NCBI RefSeq assembly: GCF_011397635.1
Contig: NC_064763.1
Span: forward strand, 27,107,437-27,171,436
Source: Epinephelus fuscoguttatus
Taxonomy: Eukaryota; Chordata; Actinopteri; Perciformes; Serranidae
DNA: 64,000 bases
Direction of reading: 5' to 3'
Below the pieces are notes generated by a model. The model was not told the DNA's origin, ran no database searches, and worked only from the letters and a program-made list of their open reading frames with translations. How positions within the stretch are numbered: position 1 is the stretch's first letter; every line of letters begins with the position of its first letter. Shown piece by piece: positions 36,692 to 46,934 of this stretch. Made by a program: the position numbers and the translations under genes.

Positions 36692-39600
36692 ATGGAGGAA
36701 GAGAAGGAGGAACAGGGAGAGAGCACCCAGAGGTAAGGCAAGGAGAGTGTGAATGTTTATGCCTAATCAGGTGCTCGCCTTGAGTGTAACAGTAGAGGCT
36801 GCGCGGGTGTAATCAGCTGAAGATTGATGGACTGATAACCTTCTTGTGAGGTGGTTAGGAGGGCATGTTTTCTTATTCTGCTCCTTCTCTCTTAAACTTC
36901 AGTGGGACGACGTCTACCCAGGCTGACACAGTGACTCAGAGCTGCAGTGAGGAGCGCGGCGAGGCCCAAAACCTCCAGCAGCCAGAGGAGGACGATGACC
37001 AGGCTGACAGTGGAGCCTGTGATGGAGAGGTAGTGCCCAGTCAGGTCAGATGTGACAGGAAAAATAAAACTATTACTATTCATAATATGTACTGTAAAAG
37101 CTCATCCAGCATAGTTAACTCAACAAATAGAAAACTGTGATGTAAAACTTTTGCACAACATTTTGGTGTGTCCCTTGGTTGGTGTGACTGGGGAAGGTCG
37201 GGGAGGATCCATGTATCAGTGACACAGAGACATTACCACAGGAGTCTCTGACAACCACAAACACACAGGACGATGCCGACTGCCTCCCATTGTCCCCCCT
37301 GCCAACAGAGGAAGAGAGTCATCAAGTGTCATCTCATCCCTCCAACACACAGAGTAAGTCACACACACATACATGATGGATATATGGGACCTTAAGTTGT
37401 GTCTGTAAACAGCACATGCTCAGGTGAGGCCATTCACTAAAAAGCTGTGTCACCATTTATGTTTGTGTCCTCACAGATCGGCCGTCTGAACCCTGCTGGT
37501 ATTGCCTGAGGTCTCTTGACTCGGAGTATCGTCCTGAAACTCCTCAACAGGTTCAAACATTTTCTGACTACTACTACTACGACTACTAATATGCAATAAA
37601 TTAAAGCAACAACTGTCTACAATTACACATGCAGCACAACATAAATTAGCGACACATTAATCTAACTTCTGATGGGCGATCTGACAAATATAATAAGACA
37701 TTAAAAATAGTTAAACACTTCTGTGAGCACCATATTTGGTCACTGGCTGAATCTGTGGCTATTTAACTGCAGATAACTTAACTATAGCAGTTAACATTAA
37801 TGATGGTTGATTGGCACTTGTATATCAGCCTGATTTCTCGAAAAACCGTTTGTTTCCACTCCATGCTACAGACACTTTTTAACAAAATATTATTATCACT
37901 ATTACTTTTTTGACAAATAACATACACAACATACAGCAACACACAGCACGTTACACATACATATCTGGGGGTCACATAGTCATGGCTAAGCCTCCCACCA
38001 ATTTAGACTTGTTGGCATGTTAACTGATTCCTCCAAAACAAGGACCATAACATACACAAACCCACAAACATCTCTACAAATGTAATACATGACAAGCATA
38101 CACATACACACAAATGTGCATTAAAAAGGAGTTCATACAGAAATGGGCGAACAGGCAAACGCAAATAACAGAGTAATGTTTAGGAAAACAAAATTATAAT
38201 ATGAATAGTTAATAGTTATAATGATTGCAATTGTAATAAAAGGAAATATTCATATAAACATAATACATAATTCTTCATCAGCATATTAATGTGGTCCCAA
38301 ATAGGCCAAAACTGATCCACTGGGCACAGGGCCAGCACTTATAATCAGCCCCTTTTCACCAAAAAAATATTTGTTTCCACTCCATACTATTGACATTTGT
38401 TAACAAAGGGTTATTTATTTCCATAATTACAGACCCAACACAAAATTACATTTTGATGTTAACATTATTAAGTGAAGTGTTTTTAGAACCTGTAGTGATG
38501 AAAATGTTTATTCATGATTATGATACGTGTACTAATGATTAATTAGGATGGGGATGAGTAGTTATCTGTTGTAGCATGGCAAATTCTTTTTTATCAATAT
38601 ATTGGCAGGAGACATTTTGAGCATATTTGAATATCAGAGGGGATGTGTTTCTTCCCCATAATATATTATAGTTGCTCTTTTCCACTCTCTTGATGCAATC
38701 AAAAATAACATAAGTGCAAAGAAATGTTGCCATTTTAAGGAAATATAGAACAAAAAGCATCCTGATCTCACAAGGAATTAATATAGTCCTTTCTGAAATT
38801 AACCTTGGGCTTTTTAATCTGTTACCTAATGAGATCAGAGGAAATAGTGTGGTTAAAAACAAAAACTTTCAGTCATACAAATTCATAGTAATAAAAGAGT
38901 GTATGTGTGTATCAGCTGGAGTTAAAATGCTTCAAAGGGACAATACTTTTACACAGCAAAGGCTCAGTGAGAAGAAGACAAGTGTACCAGACAGAGATTG
39001 TATGAAATAAATTATTCATATTTCAGACATGCAATACCATCTGTGGCTGAAATATATCATGCACACGTTCATACATTTATTAATATTTTTCAGAAGTAAT
39101 TTTTCCATTACGAGGGCTTAGAGCCAAACGGGTAGGTGCCATGTTGGGCCAGTATGAGGATGAAAGCTCTCAGAGAGATTTTGTCAGTGCCAAAAACAAA
39201 CAACTGAGACCCATAGGTTGTGATTAAAGGAAACCTGAAAGGTGTGACAACAAAAGTTGGTTTTTGATCTGTGCCAAGAAGGTGTAAGCTCACCATAGTA
39301 AAGGAGTTTAATAAAATTCGCTGCATTTGACTATAAAGATGAATATAAAAATGTACATTGCAAAGACTAATTAAAGTCCATCAGGCTCAAACTAGAGATC
39401 AGTGAGAGAGTGAGAAGGGGGTTATTGACTGAGTTCAGTATAAGTGGGTGGTGTGTGAGAGGGAAATCATCTCTTGGAGTTCAAAAGTCTGATGGCTTGA
39501 GGGATGAAGCTGTTGCAAAACCTGGCTGTTCTGCTCCTGATGCTGCGGTACCTCTTTACAGAGGCCAGCAGGGAGAACAGTCCATGGTGGGGGTGTGTGG

Positions 39601-40339
39601 CATCTTTGGTGATGTTGAGTTCACTTGTCAGGCAGCGTTTGTGTTCAGTGTCCTGGATGGAGGGAAAAAAGGCTAAAGGAGAGGGAGTGGGCCTCTTGTA
39701 AATATGCAAGTTCCTACTTTCTTTTAGGATGGTTGATAGTGACCGAGGCTTATCAATTCACCCGATGGCTCAGGTGTGATAAGGCAACTTTGACAGTGAG
39801 AGACCCGACACTGCAGCAACTTGCGGCTTTTGCTAAGTTCATTTTCTGTTGCCTTTTTTTCTTAGTTTTACAAACAAATCACTGTTTGTCCCCGAGGTCC
39901 AGATCCCTACAATCTGCTGCTATGCTGTGTTGCAGGAAGACTCTGATCCTGTGTCACCAGCGCCCTCTAGCGGTCAGAAAGTGAGCTACCAGACAGACCC
40001 TCGGCCTCACTTTGGTGTAGCTTGGTCCTCCCACTCCACGTGTCGCCCCCTGTGGGGCAGTGAGGGGCCCTGCCGGGGGCAAAGGAACCATGAAGCGCCT
40101 GATCAGACACACACCTGCCCTCACTGCCATCTGGGGCTGCCCCCTGACACACTGCGCTGGCACGAGGTTGGCATAAACACAGACACAGACATAAATAGAG
40201 ACACGTAAGCTCACAGTCTCCACAAAACATACCACAGTCTTTTGTCACTCTGTTTACCCCAGAGCCTCTGACTGTTTTGTTTCTCTTTGCACAGGCCAAG
40301 TGTCTACTGTTTGAAGGGCTGAGGAACTTAAAGAAATAA
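36692..40339 (+). CDS. Small acidic protein with C-terminal CCHC zinc finger
   Basis: Six exons join in phase: 36692-36732, 36903-37029 (or 37044), 37269-37353, 37477-37550, 39936-40166 and 40295-40339. All have GT-AG borders. The product is 200 aa (205 with the longer exon 2). The start at 36692 is chosen because the ATG ten bases upstream runs into a stop in exon 2. The N-terminal half is acidic and Ser/Thr/Gln-rich. A CWYC pair lies at residues 91-94. The C-terminus has C170, C173, H185, C189 (C-x2-C-x11-H-x3-C) in CPHCHLGLPPDTLRWHEAKC, close to the ubiquitin-binding CCHC fingers of NEMO and optineurin (known family fact). No coiled coil is seen. Function is unknown to me; ubiquitin binding is inference only. 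Intron 4 (2.4 kb) holds a LINE fragment. Confidence 0.65.
37812..38425. repeat. Direct repeat pair inside intron 4
   Basis: The phrase TTTGTTTCCACTCCATRCTA followed by a GACA-type word and TTAACAAA appears near 37848-37882 and again near 38370-38406. Each copy is preceded by a word like GGCACTTRTA-AT-CAGCC. This looks like a duplicated intronic segment or two copies of one interspersed repeat. Confidence 0.45.
39400..39715 (-). mobile_element. L2/CR1-type LINE ORF2 C-terminal fragment
   Basis: The minus strand encodes SLLASVKRYRSIRSRTARF followed by NSFIPQAIRLLN. The motif S-F-I-P-x-A-I-R-L-L-N is the usual C-terminal signature of L2/CR1-like LINE proteins in fish. The fragment is 5'-truncated and lies in intron 4 of the zinc-finger gene. 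Confidence 0.7.
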
Positions 40340-40340
40340 A
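40335..40340 (+). terminator. Polyadenylation signal overlapping the stop codon
   Basis: AATAAA at 40335-40340 contains the TAA stop (40337-40339) of the zinc-finger gene. If used, the 3' UTR would be only some 20 bases. A second AATAAA near 40652 offers a longer UTR. Confidence 0.4.
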
Positions 40341-40748
40341 AGGAGTTATCATCAAACAAAAATGTTGCTTGTACTTAAAAATGTTGCCGTCTCCTCTCTG
40401 TATTAGTGCTCTCAGGAAATACTACTTGTGCAGTATCTCTTTTCTGCTTGTAAACAACTGTCTGTTTACACCTAAGCTTAGCCATGTCCATCCCTTATTT
40501 CATTTTGACTTTTGTGTAATTTCTGTGATATGTTTAATGATGTGTCAGTACAAATAACATGCATGTGTATAAAATCAGACTGTCTTTTTATACATGAAAT
40601 TAAATACTCTTTCTCTCTATTGCAACTGGAGCCTCTCTTTGCAGAAACAGAGAATAAAAAGAGGAACATTTTCAAAGGAAAAGGACAATATTGACAAAAA
40701 AACAAGTCCTCAAAAACAGTTATCAGTGATTCCACATATTTACCTTAA

Positions 40749-40863
40749 AGGTCCAGTGTGTAGGATCTTGGGGGATATATTGGCCCTTTATATCTACATG
40801 GGGAGCAGGTCTTCCTCACTGCTAGTTGCCACTAAATTCCCCTAAATCCTACATGCTGGACCT
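40749..40863. mobile_element. 115-bp MITE, TAA target duplication
   Basis: Left end AGGTCCAGTGTGTAGGAT; the right end ATCCTACATGCTGGACCT is its near inverse. TAA flanks both sides (40746-40748 and 40864-40866), which fits PIF/Harbinger-type 3-bp TWA targets. No coding sequence. Confidence 0.7.
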
Positions 40864-40866
40864 TAA

Positions 40867-41531
40867 AGCTAATGCCATCAGAAATGTGACTGATGTGACT
40901 AATGGCTTTGTTAATAGATAAGTCATTTGCAAATGCTTTGTAGATTATTTATAGAACACATTTAGGGTTGCCAGGCCGAGATAAAACCCTCTGACAGGTG
41001 TTCGTCATTCTTGAAATCCAACACTTAACTATCTGTGGCAGTGGGGAAAAAAGAAACAAAAATGGAGGAGGCACTTGTGCCATTGCAAAATAGAAAAGAC
41101 AGCACTCTGTAGGAGAGCTTTGATGGAGAAGACAGTTTAAGAAGAGTTGGGTGAAGATCTCAGTGATGCAGGTCGTGCCTGTAGCTCAGTGAGCAGTCGG
41201 GGGTCACTTCTTGATGTGTGCTTGCGGCACGTGTTTGGATTTCTTCCTAAGTGATTGCAGGAGTGCAGACCTAGTTTGCCACCACTAGCACAATGTCATG
41301 CATTCTCCCTCTCTCTGGTGCTCCCACTATTACACTTCAGTGGTCGGCTGTCTAGATTCAGGCAGTCTGAATACTACTCTGATTTTGCCAATGTCCACTC
41401 TCTGGGGGTCCAGCTGAAGAAGGTGGAGGTGTGTGTCTTTTTCAAGTAGGTCCTTGGGACCCCGGTGACTGGAGCAAAGAATCGGCGAACTATTTTCTGA
41501 GCTTACCAGATAAAGGAGAGTGTTTCCATGG
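40867..41531. other. Intergenic between two MITE copies
   Basis: No gene recognised. A stretch near 41174-41200 (GTGCCTGTAGCTCAGTGAGC) resembles a tRNA A-box region, but no cloverleaf follows. Confidence 0.4.
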
Positions 41532-41872
41532 AGGTCCACTGTGTATGATTTAGTAGTGTCTAGCGGTGAGGCTGCAGAACTGAAATCTCTCCTTTGTGCT
41601 AAGAGTGTAGGAGAACTACAGTGGCTGACACATAAACACGAATGGCCTTATTTAGAGCCAGTGTTTGGATTGTCCATCTTAGGCGACTGCAGGACAACCT
41701 GGTGGACAACATGGAAGTGAACTGGCTCTGAATGTAGATATAAATGACTCATACTAAGGAAATGAAAACAGAATTATTATTTTCAGGTGATTATACAATA
41801 ATGAAAACATAGTTATGAATATTATATACTATTACTGCCAATAGATGCCCCTAAATTCTACATACTGGACCT
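41532..41872. mobile_element. Second copy of the GGTCCA MITE family
   Basis: Left end AGGTCCACTGTGTATGATTTAG and right end CTAAATTCTACATACTGGACCT are inverted repeats of the same family as the element at 40749. This copy is 341 bp and keeps more interior. Flanks do not show a clear duplication, so the ends may be eroded. Confidence 0.6.
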
Positions 41873-42281
41873 TTAAGGCCTATCTAAAACAAATCTTGGT
41901 TTTATACAATTCAGTACCCCAATTAATCCCCCATTAGACTTCAGCTGACATCTCCCCAAACTGAACATTTCACTGACACAAGTGCATCACCAAAATGCCA
42001 GTGATAAAGAAAGAAGAAAGATCTCATCAGCTGAGCACACTTAAAAAATGTGATCCAACTCTGATTCCTGATCCTAATCATCAAGGTCTGGAACTGCTTT
42101 CCCCCCACATTCTCAGAAAAGGTGTTCCTACCCCTGATGCTACATCTCTTCTTCAGACTTGAAAGGGTTCTTTACTCGTGATGTACAAGTCCATCTTTGC
42201 TCCAGCGTGCTCCTCATTCTCACCATCTACTAGGCCTAACCAGCCTGAGCCAGCGTTATTCCTGCACTCCAGCACAGACAG

Positions 42282-44320
42282 CAAGGATGGAGAGATGTCA
42301 GTCCCCCTGCAAACATTTTCACTGCACTTTGAATGAGCTCCATGAACAGGTAAGCAAAAAATAAATAGATTAGTGTTATTTGCTGAATTGCCAGGCAGGA
42401 CTCAGCCATTAGTCCAGTGGACTTTCCCCAAAGAAAACTCCTTAACTGCTTACACAAGTGGCTGAAGTGTGATGGCACTGAAGGCTATCATTGAAAAATC
42501 ATAGATGTCATCTCTGGGGAGCTGAGTGTAAGGACACATGCCAGTGAAGTGTTCCTCTTGGCAAGATAATAGTGTAGGTGCTGTGAGGTCTGTGTAGAGT
42601 CCTGGATGTGAGCACATGCTTACAGAGCAAAAAGTGAAGAAAAAATAAGGTACCACTGGTGAAAATGAAACCCCCTCAGGTTTCCTTTGTTCATTTCTGT
42701 CTCTGCTTCATCTTCTCTGTCAAGGTGGTGTGTGGTGTCTCATGGACAACTTGTTGATCAGTTGACCAAATCATCAACACTGAGTGGCTCACATTGAAAC
42801 TGCTGCCTGAGATTTCCCTGACAGAAAACACCATGACAGCTTTCTACTACCCCCACGAAAACTGGTGCCAAGCCTCTCCTGTCACATGCTGCTTCGGTAT
42901 AGACAAAGTGTTGAGGTAAACAGGCATCATAGAGCGATGAGACACGATGAGAGATGTTGTTAAAAGGAACGTTTAACCAGAGACACATTATGCGACATAC
43001 AGTTTATTATTTTAGGAGGTTCTGGTGTGATTTGCTGACATATGGAAAGTAAAAAGTTAAAAGTAGTTCTCAGTAAATGAGGCAATGGGGGGAGAACCCA
43101 AAGGCAGACAATCAAGGCAGACAGAGATCATTTATACAGTCCAATAATTTCCTGTCAAAGTGAATGTATAGGCTCACAGGCAGGTACAGCTAAAGGGTCA
43201 GAGTAGAGGTCAGGTTCAGGTTCCAGTGGGTCAAAAGGCAACAAGCAACTTTGACTATCTGGCAATGAAGGGGCAAAAAGAGCAGGGCTGATGATTTAAA
43301 GTGGAAACAGGCGAGCAGGTGGGCGGGGAAGGTCAGGTGACTGGGGCTGCTTCATTAGTTGTTCAACATGCTCCTGTTGACTCACCCTCGGTCCTTGGGG
43401 CGAATCCTTGCTGCCATCATTAGTGCCGTTTCATTTGTCTGAAAAACTGAGGTGACATTGGTGAGATCGACCCTTGGAGTGTTGAGAGAGCAACGATGGT
43501 CATTTCAGAGGTTGATACACAAAAATACCTTCATGGTCAAGTGGAAGTACTGTACATAAAACTCCAGTTGCTTACCACTAAAGAAGCGGAGGATGAATAA
43601 ATTGAAAAAGTCACCAATTCAGTATCTGGCCAAAGTTCACCTCTTCTGCTCCTGAGTTATGACGTTGAATAATGGCTAGAAAAGCGTTTTTGCAGAACAT
43701 TATGATGTCACTGTGAAGTTGTCCTTTTACCAAAAACATAAACCCTTGAGCCATGACTATCTTCTAAACATTCTCTGTAAATGCACAGAAAATTGCTGCG
43801 TTGCAAGATGTCATAAACTTGTAGCAATAATAGTAATAATATCATGATTCACATCACAAACAATAATGTCTAAATCAGAAAGTGATGCAGCTGATTACCA
43901 AGTGCTGACATATTCGATAATCCCCAGAAGATGCCTTCAACCGCTTTGAAATTAGCCTCCAGGTATTTCTGATGATTTGTAATGAGCAGTACAGCCCTCA
44001 GCCTACACTTGGCATTCGAGCATGAGGGAAGGTGCGTTCCATTTAAATTCCCCAGTCCTCCCCTCAATACCAAGGGCTGAGGCAAAGTGAATGAGATAGA
44101 GTGCTACTACTAATGAAACGCAGCATGGGACGAATGGGAAAGTCTGGGGGCATCTGGTGGACAGGTGGAGAATGGCAATGAAGGGGTTTGCGCAAGTGGG
44201 AGATGTGGGATGTCAGTGTAGTGTCTGTAACATTTATCTTAACTGTCTGCTGTATCTGACCCTGGACCTGAGCAACTGTCTTCAACTAGTCACTGGATGA
44301 GGAGCTGCTGGAGCTGAATA
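42282..44320 (+). other. Doubtful pair of exons of an unknown gene
   Basis: A possible exon at 42282-42350 has a good acceptor (ttattcctgcactccag) and donor (CAG|gtaagc). From its internal ATG it reads MERCQSPCKHFHCTLNELHEQ minus the last residue at phase 0. About 1.9 kb on, after ...cttcaactag, the sequence from 44289 reads SLDEELLELNK and then gtgtgtg, a usable donor, in the same phase. The joined peptide would be short and partly helical. I recognise no family. A later candidate exon near 44443 (ESQEVCHRSSARP then stop) falls in repeat-like sequence. These may be chance signals or retroelement parts. Confidence 0.2.
43075..43400 (-). repeat. Unclassified interspersed repeat
   Basis: On the minus strand this reads like the 3' part of a fish retroelement or a transcribed repeat: C/T-rich phrases such as CCACCTGCTCGCCTG and GACCTGACCTCTACTC-like words. 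No open frame. Class not determined. Confidence 0.35.
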
Positions 44321-44439
44321 AGGTGTGTGAGCATCTGGAGAAGGATATACTGCCTGAACCTGCACACACACTCAGATATATGGGCCTATACTGTGACGGC
44401 TTCCCTCTGTATCTCTAGTTCTGTCCAGTTGTTTGTCTT

Positions 44440-44770
44440 CCAGGAGAGCCAAGAGGTCTGTCACCGCTCTTCAGCCAGACCTGGAGAGAGAGACACCTAA
44501 GGATACAAATTGGCTGCCAGCCTAGGAGTCTCCCCCTTTTTGCTGAGCTGTCAAGACGCCTTCCACATGGCCTTCTCTGTTGCTTAGTTTGTTTTTGTTA
44601 CTTTGCTTTACTCCAACCATCAATACGTCACTCATTCACAACCGATTTACACTACTGATGCTGAGTTTTTATGCTTAGTCTAATAAACACCTTTTGTCAC
44701 CTTCCATTAGTGTGTGGAGTCTCTCACTGGTTGCAAATCCTGAGGCTGGTAAGCAGAAGACCAGCTGGAG
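44440..44770 (+). repeat. Retroelement-like segment with AATAAA-like words
   Basis: The stretch CTTTACTCCAACC ... TAATAAACACCTTTTGTCACC ... GTGTGGAGTCTC ... AATCCTGAGG follows a phrase order I associate with fish retroelement ends. Evidence is resemblance only; no coding domain is present. Confidence 0.35.
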
Positions 44771-45893
44771 GAAGTACTGTCTTCCTACCTGCTTTTCCCT
44801 ACTGAACTGGATTTGTTCGCTAAAGTCTGATCACACATGTTCGTGTGCTTGTAGACAATTTGTCGCCGAAAATACAATAAAAAGAATGAAGCATGAAATT
44901 CATCATTTTTTACAACCAATTAACCAAAAGAAGAACAATTGGTCGTTGTAGTTTGGAGTTTTGACACTGACTGGCTCTCTCTCAGTGTGTCTATGTTTTC
45001 CTCAGAGGGGTGGGGGTTGTGGGTGGAAACACTGACCTAGTTTCATTGTGAAGGGTGATTGGGGGAGGCAGTGTGTGTGTGCATGTGTGTGCTCTGGCAT
45101 GTCCAGAGCACTATTTAAGGGAACAAGGATTATAGGGCAGCAGCAATAAACCAAACTCTTAATTGTGTGGGTCGTGATACACGAGACTATTGCATGGTTT
45201 TAATCTTATTCATTTGATATCTTCTAATTATTATTGTTATTACAATATTACATGGCTCTCGGAGTTTAAGTATTAGTGTTACTACATACTTGTACACACA
45301 TGATACATACCTCTGCATACTTCAATTTTTGATGTGAATATAATGTATGATCCAATGCGCTGTATCCTTAACTTGCACTTCTAATGTGCCGTGTATTATT
45401 AGGCATTATATTAAGCATATATTTGGCATATATGACCCTAGGTTTAGTCTCTTTACAAAGATTTTTGTATATTGTCATATAATTTATGGCTTTTGTTATG
45501 TTTTATTTCAGACCTATATCCTTGAACCTTGTCCTTTTTTTTCAATGTGACTTGGCTGCAATTACAACATCTATCATACCTATTTTAATGTGTGTAATGT
45601 TAAATGGCCCTTTATAGGCTGATGTAAACCTCTATTTACATAGTGCATGTCATAAATAATAGAAATGTCTGGTGAGAAAAGGTATATTTTTAATATTTTA
45701 TTAAAGCAAAATTAAACAGTACTGGTTTCTTTTGGTACTAAGGGACTGTTTGTTTTTTGTAAGGGGGGCAAAAAGAGGGAGGCATGTCAAATAATTTTTT
45801 TGAGCACTAGGGAGGGACTTACGTTTTATAGTTTTGGCTTGGGGGGGGGGGGGATACACATTTAAATGATTGTATTTTGTATTTATTGTTTGA
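44771..45893. other. Intergenic, no gene seen
   Basis: No gene recognised. A G run lies at 45841-45853. Sequence is otherwise A/T-rich. Confidence 0.45.
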
Positions 45894-46180
45894 TTCATTT
45901 AGGTGTGAGGGGGACATATTAAGGTCCGGCAGTGACTGTGTTGAAACAAGGAACCAATCAGGCCATCTAATTCTACGGGATGAATGCGCTGTGCAATTGG
46001 TACAAAGGTGAGAAAGCCTACAGACTGCAAAACAAAATCTGATGTCCCTGTTTTTTGCCCAGTCTTCCTTTTTCCATCCAATGCACTGATGCATTCTCCT
46101 CCTATTTCCTTCCATTCTCCATGTACCCAACTTTTGGATTTGGCCTTTTAGGTGACGGCCCCAGATGAGACATGCACCCA
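45894..46180 (+). pseudogene. Broken copy of slc25a1 exon 6, intron 6 and start of exon 7
   Basis: From CATTTAGGTGTGAGGGGGAC onward this matches 49920-50172 of the working slc25a1 gene nearly base for base. It includes the exon 6 acceptor, the donor ACAAAG|gtgagaaag, the intervening intron (with a small insertion) and GACATGCACCCAA of exon 7. The retained intron shows a DNA-level duplication, not a processed copy. Two in-frame stops break exon 6: CAA to TAA at 45920-45922 and CGA to TAA at 45968-45970. Similarity fades after about 46172-46190. It lies about 0.75 kb upstream of slc25a1, same strand. Confidence 0.9.
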
Positions 46181-46282
46181 ACTGGATGTGCCAAATGTGC
46201 ATATTAAGGCAGTACAGGAGGAAGTGCACATTAATAAGCCTCCAGGACTGTAACATGCTCATGTTTAACCCAGACAATGTGT

Positions 46283-46531
46283 CATGTGACTGCAGTTGGT
46301 TCGGATCGAGGTCGGAACACGTTCTCACCACAAACGAACCTCACCAGAGTTCATTTGTAACCGGATGGAGACCACCTCTTAAAGAATGTCCCAGTCTGGT
46401 TGTTTTGGTGTGAACCCAAGTGCAATTGCTGTGTTCACATCTGCTCAAACAAATGTCACTCCGGGGTGAATAAACTTGAGCTCAATTGAACCGAACCAAA
46501 CAGGGCAGGTATGAAAGCATCCTAATTTATG
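46283..46531. mobile_element. Degenerate hAT-like repeat
   Basis: The right side AATTGAACCGAACCAAAC ... CAGGTATGAAAGCATCC has reverse complement GGATGCTTTCATACCTG ... GTTTGGTTCGG, a common fish repeat end. The left side has a partial inverse, TTGGTTCGGATCGAGG. Left end truncated. Confidence 0.5.
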
Positions 46532-46715
46532 GTGGAGCGAGGGTCATGCATTTTCTGCCAGTCATTCAGGAAAGCTCATGGAAAAATATTGAAGCAAAAC
46601 AAATCAAAGTCACACCCCTCCTCTGATAAGTAACACTCCCTAAATGATGTAATGTTGTGGATTACCAAAGCACTTGACAGTGAGGGTCAGACTAGACATT
46701 ACCCGAGCAGCATCC

Positions 46716-46870
46716 TCCACGTTATTGGTGGCCAAAAGTCATGCATGATCACGTGACTGACTAATAACATTAGGCAGCATGGTGAGCCAATGGCCTGCCC
46801 CATCACCTGACCGCTATTTGAATATTGATGCTCCCCCTGCCGCCACCCTCCAGTGTTGTTGTTGTCTGAC
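46716..46870 (+). promoter_or_regulatory. slc25a1: slc25a1 promoter: NF-Y boxes and SREBP-type E-box
   Basis: An inverted CCAAT box (ATTGG, 46724-46728), the palindrome ATCACGTGA (46748-46756) and a direct CCAAT (46787-46791) stand within 70 bases, 145-210 bases before the ATG. ATCACGTGA is the E-box form bound by SREBP-1 and also fits USF/TFE3-type factors; NF-Y is a usual SREBP partner (established). Control of a lipogenic citrate carrier by SREBP is plausible, and here it is inferred. No TATA box is evident. Confidence 0.6.
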
Positions 46871-46934
46871 ATTGTCCGAGTCGCGGGACCGTCGCTACGG
46901 TAGGAGATTTCCATAACCGGACTAGACGATCGAA

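Noticed and set aside
36682-36732. Upstream ATG for the zinc-finger gene (MSRDGG...)
   Set aside because: Spliced into exon 2 it meets a stop after seven codons; the ATG at 36692 reads through all six exons.
41170-41240. tRNA-like stretch (CCTGTAGCTCAGTGAGC)
   Set aside because: Only an A-box resemblance; no B box or cloverleaf at the right distance.
45819-46331. 170-aa minus-strand open frame
   Set aside because: It is antisense to the slc25a1 exon 6-7 pseudocopy; the same antisense peptide appears opposite the true exon.
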